From Dermacentor variabilis (Eukaryota; Arthropoda; Arachnida; Ixodida; Ixodidae), in NCBI RefSeq assembly GCF_050947875.1, contig NC_134573.1, positions 70,929,315-70,993,314 of the forward strand: 64,000 bases of DNA, in the 5' to 3' direction. Below the pieces are notes generated by a model, which made no database searches, was not told the origin of the DNA, and was given only the letters and a program-made list of their open reading frames with translations. The position numbers and the translations under genes are program-made. Positions 46,297 to 58,080 of the stretch are shown here, in pieces (the stretch's first letter is position 1; the number at the start of each line of letters is the position of its first letter).

Positions 46297-47790
46297 TGTA
46301 GAAAGCCCTAGGGCAAGTGCCAGTTGGTGGCCGCTGTAATGACCTTCTGAAGCTATGACTTCGGCGATTCTTCGCGGCATTGACGCATACAGCGCCATTA
46401 CAGTCTCAGTTTCTGCTCTTAGTGCGTCCCATGACTCTTGGATTGCTCTCGAAAGTGCATCGGCGTTGGTGATGCGATGACTTTGGGCAGCGAGGCGCCT
46501 TTTCATTAGGCCCCACAGATACTCAATTGGATTGACATCCGCGCCGCTTGGAGGCCATGGAAAACGCAGCACACCGCAAGAGTCGCGAGTAGCTCCCGCA
46601 AGGCGCGCAGTATGCACTGGGCTGCGGTCGTGCTGCAGCCAGTAAAACCCGTCAGGGAACGGGCCGTCCAGGGCGTACGGCACCAGGGCCACCTTAATGA
46701 TGTCGCAGTACGACGGAGCATTAAACGTTCCATCGATGAGGACTAAGGGGCCAAGTCCATCTTTGCTGATGGCTCCCCAGATGGCAACGCAGCACCGACC
46801 ACTCGACAGCACACGCTGCGTGTACTCCGATCGGTATCTAAAAAGAACGAGAAAAACACTGCCATTATGAACTGCGTCATACCCGCGGCGAGTGCAACTT
46901 TTATCGTCACAGACAATACACTTTCTTAACAGAACTCGGCGCGCGAAAAGGAAAGCTAAACTACTTTAAATTGTCATGACTGTTTGGTTTGTTGAGAATT
47001 GGGTGCTTTTAATAAAAAAGAACATTTAATCTAAAAAACAATGCCTGCGTGACGAGAATGCTGCTAGCTGAGTTGCTAAATTTCTCTATGATGGCTGATG
47101 AAACAAATACAGCGGGCATATTTACTGAGACAGTAAGCTTAGACAGTACTCTTGAGACAGCTTAGTATTGACTTGTACGCTGCTCGCCAAAGACAAAATG
47201 CAGGTTCCACTTCGTTTTGCATTACAGATTCGTATCTAATCATTAAACACTTTGTGTTAAAGACGTGAACCTCAGCCATACCTGTAGTTCAGAGGCCGCC
47301 AAACACTCTGCTGTCGGTCGCACCTGGTGCAGCACGTGGATTCGTCAGTAAAGATGACTTGGCCCCATTCTTCAACACCCCAGTGCTCGTACGCCCTAGC
47401 GAATTCCAGCCGCTGCCCTCGTTGGTTCTCTTAAGAATGGCTTTTGAGCTGCGACACAATTTCGCAATCCCCCTTCTTTAAGGCGCCTCCAAATTTTGTC
47501 GCATGACATATGAAGGCCGAGCTCTTCATTTCTGTGGCGCTCAAGAAAGCATCAACGACAACGGCGGCAATATTCAGTTTGTCTTCTTCGCCAGAGATCC
47601 TCGGTCTTCCACTGCGGTGGGCGTCAGCAATCCTTCCTCTATCGTCACGGAAGGCTTTTACCACTCGCGCCACAGCTGATATACACGTTCCTGTCAGGCG
47701 ACGTATTTCTTTTTGGGGCACGCCTTCCATGAAGAGGCGTGCAATATACCTTCTTTAGTGTTCCGGAAAGCGAGGCGGCATCGTCGGAGT
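46297..47790 (-). pseudogene. Tc1-like transposase with an intron, copy 1
   Basis: Tc1/mariner transposases cut and rejoin DNA with a DD(E/D) triad. Exon 1 (47,790-47,282) has a helix-turn-helix region (RLTGTCISAVARVVKAF, then GRPRISGEED) and the first catalytic Asp in VIFTDES. Intron 47,281-46,838 has a GT donor after AACTACAG and a CTTTTTAG acceptor. Exon 2 has VAIWGAISKDGLGPL, the second Asp in LQHDRSPVH and PSGADVNPIEYLW with the third acidic residue. Stops: a TAA soon after the start (near 47,757) and one at 47,430-47,432. The catalytic triad itself is intact. Inverted termini are not identified. Confidence 0.85.
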
Positions 47791-48057
47791 ACACGCTACA
47801 ACACAATATGTGGTTTCAGAAGCAGTAAAGGACGGACAGGAATTGTGGGTCACAATGGCAGCGCATCGATGCTCGCGTTATCAGTTGAAAAATGATGCTG
47901 CTTTGATCGGCAACACGACAAGGAAGATATTTATTCAGGGAACGTAGCCCGCCGCCCAAAAGATACTCCGGGATCTACGTCCACCATCGCAGCAGCAGAC
48001 GCAGACGCGCGGCGATGGTCCTACAGCGATTCAGCGGCTATAACGCGAGTTAAAAGC

Positions 48058-48240
48058 GCATCCCGGGGGACCAAGCGATGCGACATGCCTGACAGCGAAG
48101 AAAGGACAGACATGCGCAAAGAATGCCTGGCGCGGAAGTGCCATGAGCGTGGCCTCCGCGATCGGCTCCGTTCGGAGCCGATCGGCGCGCCGCCGGAGCT
48201 GATCGCGGAGGCCACGGCCATGAGCCTCGACACCGGGCGC
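48058..48240. repeat. Dispersed repeat with an internal palindrome
   Basis: The left part pairs with 44,936-45,006 in reverse complement. The right part holds GTGGCCTCCGCGATCGGCTC, facing its reverse complement around 48,175 and ending near 48,216, so it would fold into a strong stem. Confidence 0.6.
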
Positions 48241-48416
48241 GGTTGCGGCAGGTGGCGCCGCAATGCAGTTTCGCGTCGCTCCGCCACGCACTGGAGATCC
48301 CGCAAACTTTTGCTGCTGACTGTACCTTGAAAATAACATTGCAGATGTTTACGTGGGAGCAGTAGGGACGGTAGTAGAGACAGGGCCGCATATATGGAAA
48401 ATGTAGAAGGCCTTAG

Positions 48417-48739
48417 CAACCACGGTTAAACGCGAGTGGCCGAAAGGCCGCCGGTGACGCTCGATGGCCCTGCAAACGCTATGAGAATACGTCGTGCTAC
48501 CTTAACGCCTTTTACGCCAACCTAACGTAACCTAACCGAATGTTAACCTAAGCAAACGTCGCCTAGATGGAAGGACAATAGTCGGCACAGCGTAACCGCT
48601 GTGAGAATACCCCGCGCCACCCTAAGGCCTTTTACACTAAACTAAGCTAAGCTAGCCTAAACGTAACCTAAAGTGGGCGAGACGCGAAGCGAATACTCCT
48701 CACGGCGTGGAATCAGGTAATCGCGTTCAACCGCGGTTG
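48417..48739. mobile_element. MITE-like element with telomere-like CCTAA units
   Basis: The ends CAACCACGGTTAAACGCGA and, in reverse complement, CAACCGCGGTTGAACGCGA form inverted termini. Inside, two related subunits about 120 bases apart each carry GTGAGAATAC-like and GCCTTTTAC blocks, followed by AACCTAACGTAACCTAAC-type sequence. Non-coding. Confidence 0.6.
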
Positions 48740-49629
48740 CCCGGGCGCTGTGTGTTAATTTCACTCAAAAATGTTCCTGAAAAGATGCGGACAGCAGCAT
48801 AGGAAAAGTCTACCAAGAGCGAAGACGCTGCACTAGGAGGGCAGGCCCGGCCGCTACTACGGCCCCAACTTTTCCACCGGGAAAATCAGTGATGTTTTTT
48901 GAAGGTACAGCGCCGTAAGGGGCGAGAAAGATTTCATCCAGCAAGACTGACTCACCACTAGCGCCACACGCACGAGGAAGTCTGTACGACGTACAGTACG
49001 TACAGAGGCGATCAATATGAAGGTGATCGCTCGAGCGGCGAACGAGGAAAGGAGCAGTGCCACGTTACGTCGTCACCCTCCGTGGCGAGGGAAACATCAG
49101 AGTAGCTTCCCTTTCTCTTTTCGCTGTTCCTTGAGCTGCTGTCACTCCCTTTTAGCAAGTCCCAAATTAGGTTGTTTTTTTTTACGCGTCAGCAGACAGA
49201 TACGCACGTGTCGTAATCTTGTGTATACTGCCATACCGGACGCAATCAATCGGAAGTTAATCGAGCGAGCGTCAACCTATGCTAGTAAAGGCCGCCTTGC
49301 GCGGCATTTTTTTTTTTATCTTGCAGGAATAAAGTTACGCTAGCTTCCGCTGCACTCAGGCTCTTCAACAAAGAGCGGGCAGTCTTCTCAGTAACGATAG
49401 TGTCAGGTTTCACTTTTTTCTTTAATTCCTCATTTGCACTGCACACTGCCGCATCTATTAGCTCTGCGAGGGCAGCACATTTTGAAGCTCCCAGATGATC
49501 GAAATTATTACCGCAAAAGCGATACATGAGTAATCGGCAGGAGAAAGCAGCGGACGTGGCAGCGTCCAGAAAGAATAACGACACCGAAAACCGCCCAAGG
49601 TGGTCGGTCATAGGAATGGAAAGGTGCTT
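48740..49629. other. No recognisable gene
   Basis: Contains short frames without domains. The right part may be 3' flank of the Tc1-like element that follows. Confidence 0.3.
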
Positions 49630-50665
49630 TCTAGGCAAAGATGCATAGAGTGACTCTGCTATGGCTGGGTCTCCTCGAATGCGATTCCATTCGCCTTCTA
49701 CAGCTTGGCACAATGTTTCTGGACTCCCTGTGTCCGGATGCATACGAGCCAGGTTAGTTTTTATAATGCCCCAAATGTTTTCAATTATGTTGAGGTCCGG
49801 ACTCCGCGGTGGCCACTCCAGCTGTGCGATGCCACTGCTGTTCAGGTACTCCTGCACTACAGATGCGGTGTGTACAGGGCACCCGTCATGTTGAAAATAA
49901 AGCAGCCGTCCGGGAAGGGTACATTAATAGCATATGGGAGAAGAATGCTGTTACATAGAAATTTGTAAGCTTCAGCTGTCAGCCTCTCCGGAATGCGGTA
50001 CAGCGGGCCAAGACCTGCCTAGATGATGGCACCCCACACGTTCACAGAGACACATCCGCTGGCAGCAAAGTTCAGGACGTTGTCCTCATCGCACCTTCCG
50101 GAAAAGGGAAAGAAAAAAATCAATTTTGAAATGCGCAAAAAGCCCGCGCATTCCTATCTTACTATTTTACCTGGACCCGTAGACCCTCCATACGCGGAGG
50201 CGCTGATTCCAGCAAGTGGAGAATGTGCACTCGTCGCTGAAGATAACTTGATGCCATTGGTGCGACCTCTAGTTTCTGTGACGGTTAGCAAATTCTAACC
50301 GTTTCTAAAGGGGAGTTGCTGTAGCTGCTGGCTACGTGACTCTTCAGTCCTGCCTCATGATGTCGCCTTCGAATAGTGGGCGGACTAACGTCAACGTCGA
50401 GCTGCTCGGCAATTTCTTTTGCTGTTGTGAAGGGGTCTTGGACGGCTGCAGCTACGATGAGGTGGTCTTCACCTTCAGTCGTTTTCCTGGGCCTGCGACG
50501 ATGAGGGGCATCCGCTACACGGTTCTCTCTAAAATAGGCATTGAGGGTACGGTTTACAGTTTTCTGTGGACGGCCTACTACGGCAGCAATTTTTCTCTGA
50601 GAGAGGCCTGCCTTTCCTAGACCGATTATTTCGCTCCTTTCCTCCGCAGTTAACCGCCGTGGCAT
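49630..50665 (-). pseudogene. Tc1-like transposase with an intron, copy 2
   Basis: From the ATG at 50,665 it reads MPRRLTAEERSEIIGLGKAG and an HTH (SQRKIAAVVGRPQKTVNRTL), then GRP-like basic residues (RRRPRKTTEGEDHL). The first catalytic region is VIFSDECTFS-like, near 50,240-50,265, after a frame change near 50,290. An intron with GT (50,170) and AG (50,095), 76 bases, follows a VWR.YGSR end. Exon 2 has VNVWGAII, a TAG at 50,022-50,024, IFQHDGCPVH, then WPPRSPDLNIIENIWG near 49,800. The intron sits at the same place as in copy 1, although the proteins are quite different. Confidence 0.82.
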
Positions 50666-51112
50666 AGTTGGAGCGACTGAAGGCGGGAACAAAAGAAACG
50701 GCACTTATGTGTCACGCAGAGGCTCTGATAAGTCTGACATGCTCGCCGGAAGCTGCACACTGAGGACGCCCGGTGACTTTTCTTTTTTCTATGCATTACC
50801 GGTCCGGCGCATGTGGGCCGTAGAAATAGTGACAGTGTTATCAAAACCTGTGACGGCAGGAAGACCTGCCCTGCTATATCGGCAAAAATGAAAAAGAAAT
50901 GATATAGAATGCAGATAAACCGAAGCCCAGAGAACAAACACAGGAAAAAGGCGGCGAGGTAGTGATAGGGATGACGGTTGTAGCCCGGAAAAGCCTACGA
51001 GAGAAAGAAGGCAACGCAATCTTTATCGTCGCAGTTCCGATGTCGGCCGCTATGCAGCTGGAAAGGCCCGCCGGTCGATGCTCGCGCGATCCCCTTCATA
51101 ATGATCGCGACT
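50666..51112. other. No recognisable gene
   Basis: Spacer between the Tc1-like element and segmental duplication copy B. Confidence 0.3.
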
Positions 51113-51223
51113 GTACCTTCAGACACAGCGATCAGCAAATGACGAGCCCGTGCCCACTGCTTCACCGCGCCGGCCGCCAGCATCGCAGTGTAAACAAACT
51201 CCACCCCACTGCGCAATGCTTGC

Positions 51224-51839
51224 ACGCTGTTACGTTTCGCCTACGACGCGCATGCAACGGACGCCGGGGCTTCGTTCAAAGCGGCGGACATTTTGGCCCG
51301 TTCGGCGCCGCCGCTACGCCTCCCCGCCAAGCGCGTCCAGGCATGTTCCAATGCCACGTGTCTTCGTGTGCGCGCGTGTGTGTGTGTGCATGTTGGTGCC
51401 CACGCTTGTCAAAGCGCGGCAGCCGGGGAGAGGAGCTCCCCCAACTGTGAAGCGAGGAGGTCTGAGCGGCGCCGGCCCGGCGGATGCGTCACCTACTCGT
51501 CTCAACGTGCCCGAGCGGCGCCGTCACGTGCGCGTCTATCGAGGCGTTCCTTCTTGCCCTCAACTGCGAGAGTATAAAAGCAGCTGCCCCCGGACGCCAA
51601 GAGAGGCACCGATTTCTTCTGTTGAGTTACGTGCTCTCCCGTCTCTCCACTTCGGTCGACCTGACCGCCCGCTCTTTTGAGATGCTAAAATAAACAAGTT
51701 GTTCTGTTAGCAGTCGACTCATGCTTTGCCGCGACCTTCGGATGCTTCCAGCTGTGCCCCAGGCCGCCAGGCCAACGCTACCCTTGGGCTTGCGACCCAG
51801 TTGCAACAACGGGTGTCAACGCTGAGATTCCAACAACGC
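51224..51839 (+). mobile_element. Solo LTR of a retrotransposon, 608 bp, 4-bp TSD
   Basis: The LTR (51,228-51,835) starts TGTTACG and ends CCAACA. The target repeat ACGC flanks it at 51,224-51,227 and 51,836-51,839, and copy A has a single ACGC at the same place with no insert. It carries a TATAAAA box (51,573-51,580) and an AATAAA signal (51,689-51,694), the normal U3-R-U5 order. Recombination between two LTRs would have removed the body. The proline/arginine-rich frames crossing it are not genes. Confidence 0.93.
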
Positions 51840-53064
51840 CTAGAAGACAAACGCAAACAACACAAGCAAAGAAACTTCTCCGTAGTGCCTACGCAAGGTC
51901 AAATATTGAAAAAGCAAAAGCCCTCCCACATTTTCCCTATCTCACTCGCGCGTGCGCACAAACGTCGGGCGCCTCCAGAAGTGCTTCGGGGAAATACTAC
52001 GCCTCGCTGTACTTACGGGCAATTGTGAAACTGCGTCCTGCCCTTGGCTGCCGCGTCGCGTTCAGGCGCGAGGAGCAGCGAGAGCGGCGAAACGTGCGCT
52101 TTCTCCGCTACCCTCCGCGAGCGAGCACGTGATCATCGCGTGATAATCGCGCGGCCGCTAAAAAGATATCGGCATGCGTGTGCATTACTACATCCCGCAT
52201 CTGCGCGTTCAGAAGGTAGCCCCTCGTAACAAGTCATCGGTTTGAGGACGGCCGAAAGAACAGGCGGTGTTCCACGTTCCGTAGTACTCGTGTTCCTGAG
52301 AAACGTTTTTTGATGCCCAGTTTCGTGCTATCAACGTCAATTTAAAAGTACCATCAGGAAAATGGTTTGACGGAAATTTATTTACAATACAATTGTAAGG
52401 TTTCATTTCTTGTGCTTCGTCAAGTCGGTAGTCCGCGTCTTCAAAAAGCGGTTGTTTATTCTCATCCCAAAAAACGACACGCCGCAAGTTTATTCGCTGA
52501 GGGAGCTCTGAGCATGGTTCTACAGCGAAGACGTTCTTCCTTCACTGTGGCTTGCTAAGGGCTGTTTTCAGTATTGCGAGCTCGCTGACGAACCGCAACA
52601 AGTGCGAAGTACCGACTGCTGAACGAGCGTTCACCTGGACGCCTTCAGGCCAGCATACATCTAGAGAGCAAATAGGAAATAGCCATATGGTGCCATCCAC
52701 TACGTCCCGCAACAGGTATCCACATGAAGTGGGCATGCTGCAGGGTTGACAGAACTTGCAATTTCCGCGTATCAGTTTCTACGCTCGAGGACATTAACCG
52801 AGACATTTGGCTTAACCTAGGCAACCAAAGAATGTGTCGTACTATCGGAGAGAGAACATGGTTCTCTTTCAGTGTGTTTGTGGTCGTTCCAGGCCGCCGA
52901 TAGCGCAACCAACCAACAATAGGCGTTACATCATGCCTTACCATAACTTGTATACACGGCAGGAATCGGGCTACCTCGTTGACAGCAAGGTGTTTATGGT
53001 CATCTGACACTCACAAGCGAAGAAGGAAGCCGCTACAGGACCTCGCTTGGAGAAATTCGCCTCT

Positions 53065-53815
53065 GGCGGGCGGCTTTTACACCGGCGGCGGCCGCCGTTT
53101 ATCCGCCCAGGAGTCCCTGTACGGAGCGTACTACGCCGGTGGACCGCCCGGTGCCGAGAAACTGGGCTGCCTGACGGCTGGCGAACTCAGTGGCGTCGTG
53201 CTCGTACTCGGCCGGCGGCCTCGCGAGAACGGACTCGACGGACTAGCCCTCGGCCTCGTCTCACCCAGCCAGCGTCCCGCCGCCACCGGCGGGGCGACGG
53301 GTCGAGAGGCGGGTGACCGCCGACCTCAAGGAGCGACGCCGCACCCAGAGCGTAAACAACGCATTCGCCGAGCTGCGCGAGTGCATTCCCAACGCACCGG
53401 CCGACACAAAGCTGTCGAAGATCAAGACGCTGCGGCTGGCCATCTGTTGCATAGCCTACGTCATTGACCTGCTGCAGGGACCGCCGCGCACCAGACGTGC
53501 TTCAAGGCCGACTTGTAGGAGGCCCTCGCAGCACTCACGTTCCTCCAGCAGCAGCTCACGCCGCTCAACTCGCCTGACGACGTGCGCCGAAAAGAACCGG
53601 CGAACGTGGTCCAGGCCGAGAAGAGTGGCCAAGGCCGGACGGGCAGGCCACAACAGGTCTGGGCGCTGCAACTCAAGCACGACGCCCGAGACTCGTCGCC
53701 CACGCGTCGGCCGAAGAAACGCAACTGGAACTCGCAGCACCGCTGTGTTTCTGCTGTTCTCGCATACGCAAACATTCGAGTGACCCAGCAAGCATCATGC
53801 AGAAACAGTGTGACC
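53065..53815 (+). pseudogene. Hand: Hand-like bHLH retrocopy pseudogene (copy B)
   Basis: Same structure as copy A. The bHLH block at 53,298-53,475 ([20 protein letters not shown], then [19 protein letters not shown]) has two small differences from A in the domain core (REC versus REG; ICCIAYV versus ICYIAYL). RECIP is the usual Hand sequence, so B is closer to the ancestor at that site. The same frameshift after the domain and the same TAG (53,517-53,519) precede the C-terminal [16 protein letters not shown]. Both copies therefore inherit the inactivating changes from before the duplication. Confidence 0.85.
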
Positions 53816-54334
53816 GTGGCGGGTAGACAATGAACGCCTGCACCGATGCTTCAAACAGTGCAGTGCCGGACGGGACAAAATGTGATATATAAACGGAAGG
53901 ATTGCTAGTATTATTATCATTATCATCACTTGATTTAATTTCGCGCAGCGTCTGCCACGCTGATGTGTTCGTCGCGCACGGTAGCCGCAGGAGCGCGTAG
54001 TGCCCGCACTATCTGTAGTAGAAAAGAAAGGGGTGATATTGTCTCGGAAGCACGGTGTTGGACGCCACCGTCCTGCGTTAAAAAAAGGCACACATTCAAA
54101 TTTGGTCGCAGGCGGACGGCACTAGCCTCTTAGCAGCACGCGCACAATTCCGAGCCACCCAGTCAATCGCGAAGTTTGACAAAACGTCGCACGTGCAAGC
54201 GTAAACGCATTCGCAGCTAGAAACTATAACGAGCACGAGGGTAACGTGGTTGCAATGTTTAAAACGATGCACGAGCGCCCTGCCTTGCGCCGCTGTGCGA
54301 CTTCGTGATAGGAGATCCCTAAGCCAGATAATGT

Positions 54335-54532
54335 GCGTTCCCATTGGATTGGATTGGAAAAACTTTAATGAAAGTCCTGCAGGACGCACGTCAGCGCGCA
54401 GTCGGCGTTTCCCAGCAGGGACCGACAGGGAGTACCTGGCGACCGCTGCGCGAGCCTGCTGGACGGCCCATTGCTGGTCTTGTAGGAGCGGACTTCGTAT
54501 GTTCTTCTCCCACTTGTCGGAGGCGTTCCCAT
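54335..54532 (-). mobile_element. LINE 3'-end fragment with 10-bp TSD
   Basis: The insert 54,345-54,522 lies between copies of GCGTTCCCAT (54,335-54,344 and 54,523-54,532). In minus sense it ends in TTTTTCCAATCCAATCCAAT, a repetitive LINE tail. Copy A has a single related target and no insert at about 42,263-42,275. Confidence 0.85.
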
Positions 54533-56187
54533 AGTCTTCTTTCTTCTTTTAGAACAATTTATGCATAATGATTCCTAGGAGTCATACCCTCAACCGGTGT
54601 GTGGTACGCTGTACGTCTTCAGAGAAAGAATGTGTCGGAACCCCAGAAATCATCCGAGCGGAACACCGAGTACTGCCGCGGATGTCACAATACAGGTGAA
54701 ATATGCAGGAAGGACAAAAGTGGTGCGAACCCGTACGAGACAGTGCTCCGAGGTCACAAGCGGAGCCGTCACTACAAGGAAGAGAAACACGCAGTTGCGC
54801 GAAGTCAATCCCGGCGAGGAACTGCACGCGAAAAAAAGAGGTGTTATATTTCTCCGTGGGTCACTGTGCCGTGGACTCACCTATACATACTCACGCATCA
54901 ACTGACTCTCGAATCGACCAAATACTGCACAGAAATTTTCGGCAGCGAGAAGGGATGCATCCTAGAGTCACGGACCAATGCAATTATACACACGAACAGC
55001 TCAGTCGTGCCGACGGGACTCTAATGCGCACCGACGGCCGCGTCCCGTATATGCGTGTATACGGTTTTGCGTGACAGTGACTGTTCTGTTTCGCGACATT
55101 GTTTCGTGCATTAGTTAAACAGCAAGAGTTATAAGGTTTATCAATTTGAATCCTAGCTTGCGCATAGGCAAGGCTGAAGCAGGAGAAATGATCGATACAG
55201 TATGATGCCTAAGCCTCTGCTGCACATTATATTGAGTCCTCTGATCCTCTATTGGCAAAAGATCGACACAACTACGCGATTAAACGTCAAACATATGCTT
55301 ATTTTTCACTTTAACGACACGAATGGAAATTAGTTGAATCTAGAGAGTGGCGACAAAACGTAACGTCGTCATATCCCTTTTTCCAAATAATTATAGGTAT
55401 ACGCGTTATGCAGCGCCAACTTTTCTGTATATGACGGCCTGTTGCTCCGGGCTTACATGGACTGACATAAAGTTGCAGGTGAAAACAGATGTTATATGCA
55501 GGTATGCATGTGCAGAAAAGCAGCACCTTGTAGAGCGTGATTCTTTCTTTCCAAGGTAAGACTACGCATTTGCGGGATCCAGCGCCTGATGGCAACACTC
55601 GCTTGTCTGTTGTCAAAAGCTACGAAATTGCTTCTCTCCCTTAACAAGTGAAGGCATACTAAGGACTACTTTTCAGGTCTGTTTGGTAGATGAGGTTGTC
55701 TGAAACAAAGAACTGGAACTTCCCCACGTTGGGCGCCAAATATGGGGTATTACTCAAGTTCGCGCGTGCGCATGTGACCCTTCTCTGGATCGCAGCAGCC
55801 GGCGGAGTGGCAGTCGCTCGCTAACGCTTTCGCAGCAGCCCTTACAGTCACAGCTGTGACCCCTAACCAGCGGTTGGGAGCGAGTTGGGAACAGGGCGCC
55901 TTCATGCCAGGTGGACAGGGTGAGTCTGACCTACGGTGGTTATCCACCTTATAGCTAAATGTAGCAACAAATGCAACAACAGCACAATCGCACAAGCAAT
56001 ACAAAAGCACAGCGGCGGAGCGTTCCGCAGGTGTGAGGGGGAAAACCTCACGATGTGGAAAGCACACGAGAGGATGATAAGTGTTTAGCTCACCCAGAGT
56101 GGATGCGGGTTCGGGCCCTGGGGCGGTCAGTCGCTCGCGAAGGCTGAGCGCTACAGGCGGACGGCGTGTGGCGGTCTCTGCGCTTGA

Positions 56188-56752
56188 ATTGACCGATTCA
56201 AAAATTGTGAGCGCCGCCTGCAGGGAAAACGAAGAGCCATGTCATTTGGTTGGAAAATACGGCCTACGTCGGCGTGCAGTCCGTACTCCGCGCAGGCACG
56301 TACCCAGCGAAGTCTTTCGGGGGGCGGGGGGGTAACCCAAGGTAACTTTTCTGTGCAAATGAGGTGATGGGGGGCTAAACAAATGTTGATCTAAATGAAG
56401 CAACAGTAATGCGCGTGACCGTCGGAATAGATGGTGGTAGCACTGTTCTATTCTGAAGATGGTGACAACTGAACGCATATCGAGTTAATCGCACGGGCAC
56501 CTAATCGATGTGAAAACTGGCCTTGACACCCCAGGAGATGCCGATAACTGCCGCCTTTGAAAAGAGTGAAAAGGGCAGCAAAATGTTGAGCACCGAACAG
56601 CTGCCAAGTCTCAAGATTGATTGGGCGGCGCTTTATCAATGTGCGTGAGGAGTGGCGGCGTGGTAAGGTGGGGGGGGGGGGGGGGCGAGGGTATGCCGCT
56701 TAGTTTCAGGGGGGCCCGGGCTCCCCAGCCGGGTATTTGTGTCCTCGGGTGT
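56188..56752. other. No gene; contains a poly(G) run
   Basis: Only short unrelated frames. A run of about 18 G at 56,671-56,688 is the one distinctive feature. Confidence 0.4.
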
Positions 56753-56909
56753 CTCGGGTATTTATGTGTCCTAGTAGAACCCTGCGAGTGTTAGCCAGCG
56801 CCAAAACTCACAGACCTTGACGGCGAACGTGGAACGTCCTTTTTGCCGCAGGCGTCACGAGAACGTTATCTTCTTGGGTGAAGGGAACTGGTCAATAAAC
56901 CCACATATG
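56753..56909 (+). repeat. Direct repeat R1
   Basis: Nearly identical to 57,382-57,537: GGGTATTTATGTGTCCTAGT, then GTGTTAGCCAGCGCCA, CGTCCTTTTTGCCGCAGG and TCAATAAACCCACATA. It flanks a composite of a LINE 3' end and a SINE. Confidence 0.8.
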
Positions 56910-57074
56910 CTACCTGCCCAAGGGAAGGGAAGCGTAGTTAGGTGGGCGGATGAGATTAAGAAGTTTGCAGGCATGGCATGGCCACAATTAGTACATGACC
57001 GGGGTTGTTGGAGAAGTATGGGAGAGAGGCCTTTGCCCTGCAGTGGGCGGAACCAGGCTGATGATGATGATGCT
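56907..57074 (+). mobile_element. LINE 3'-end fragment (RTE-like) with short TSD
   Basis: The plus strand encodes RWADEIKKFAGMAWPQLVHD, then RGCWRSMGE, the C-terminal end typical of a LINE reverse transcriptase ORF. It finishes in a GATGATGATG tail. ATGCTACCT occurs at both borders (56,907-56,915 and near 57,066-57,074). Confidence 0.7.
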
Positions 57075-57115
57075 ACCTGAAGGTATCAATGTAGCCGCAT
57101 TCGAGACCCTCGTTA

Positions 57116-57362
57116 TGTAATAAACGAGAAGGGGGTTAACCGAGGGCCCCGATTTTCATTAGCCATATCATAAGAAGCCAACAAACACTGACACCAAGGA
57201 CAACATAGGGGAAATTACTTGTGCTTAATAAACGAAATAAAGAAACGATAAGTTAATGAAAATTAAAGTGGATGAAAAAACAACTTGCCGCAGGTGGGAA
57301 CCGAACCTACCACTTTCGCATTTCGCGTGCGATGATCTACCAATTGAACTAGCGCGGCGCTG
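57116..57362 (-). mobile_element. tRNA-derived SINE
   Basis: The minus strand shows a tRNA-like head with an A box (TAGTTCAATTGG) and a B box (GGTTCGGTTCCC) between 57,352 and 57,289. The body with AGTGTTTGTTGGCTTCTTAT and CTAATGAAAATCGGGGCCCT follows, running to about 57,116. A fragment of the same family is at 34,250-34,312. Confidence 0.8.
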
Positions 57363-57381
57363 TTTCCCCATCCACTTTCTT

Positions 57382-57537
57382 GGGTATTTATGTGTCCTAG
57401 TAGAATCCTGCGAGTGTTAGCCAGCGCCACCAATCACAGACATTGGCGGCGGACGTGAAACGTCCTTTTTGCCGCAGGCCTCACGAGAACGTGATCTTCT
57501 TGGGTGAAGGCAACTGGTCAATAAACCCACATACGCC
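57382..57537 (+). repeat. Direct repeat R2
   Basis: Partner of R1 at 56,753-56,909. Its right end joins the LINE fragment at 57,538. Confidence 0.8.
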
Positions 57538-57978
57538 CACAGACTTTGGCCTCATCTGTAAACGAGTTAATACTCGATGAAAATATCTGCCCACTGTCTC
57601 GTCTGGCCTGTCGGCGCGTTCTCCTGCCTTGGGACCTTAATTTCCTAAAGTTAAGATTATCCGCAGTGGTGGAAGCGCGTAGCAACCACCACGCTTTTTT
57701 CTGTTTTTTACCAGCGACCCTACATTCGTCGTTCCACCACGGGACACGTCGTTTGCATGCCAAGCCATTTATTCCTGATATGCATTTAGATGCGGCATAT
57801 ATTATGAAGGCTGTAAGATACTCCACAGCAGCATCAATTCCTAGCGAGGACATGTCATCCCATGAAATACTAGTGAGAGTTCGGAATTTCTCCCAGTCGA
57901 CTGTATCAATCTTCCACTTAGGAGCCTGTGGTGGATATTCATTTTCTTTAGATGTTCTTAGCAGTATGGGAAAGTGGT
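57538..57978 (-). mobile_element. LINE ORF2 fragment (family 1), interrupted by another LINE
   Basis: The minus strand encodes the end of the endonuclease and the linker: DWEKFRTLTSISW-like, then CKRRVPWWNDECR and GRRTRRQARRDS. At 57,978/57,979 the sequence changes to the 3' end of a family 2 LINE, in the middle of what should read NHFPILL. Confidence 0.8.
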
Positions 57979-58080
57979 TCGTTAGCTTGGGTTTAATGGC
58001 ACAAAGGCAACTAAGTTCATGCTGCGCCCGTCACAAGACAAAAGGAAACGCAAGGTTAGAGCAGGCAAACCTGCATTGCA

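Larger units (their letters stand above)
51113..56187. repeat. Segmental duplication, copy B
   Basis: Collinear with 39,731-44,456. Private to B: a solo LTR (51,228-51,835) and a LINE 3' fragment (54,345-54,522), each with a target duplication and with the empty site visible in A. B lacks the SINE and the left inverted-repeat arm of A. The minus-strand frame 52,209-52,487 (DENKQPLFEDADYRLDEAQ) has a degenerate equivalent in A at 40,250-40,535; I do not recognise it. Confidence 0.9.

Noticed and set aside
51150..51680. Arg/Pro-rich 176-residue frame
   Set aside because: It lies across the border and body of a solo LTR with a defined target duplication.
57289..57352. tRNA gene on the minus strand
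   Set aside because: A and B boxes are present, but it is fused to a repeated SINE body and lacks a convincing acceptor stem.
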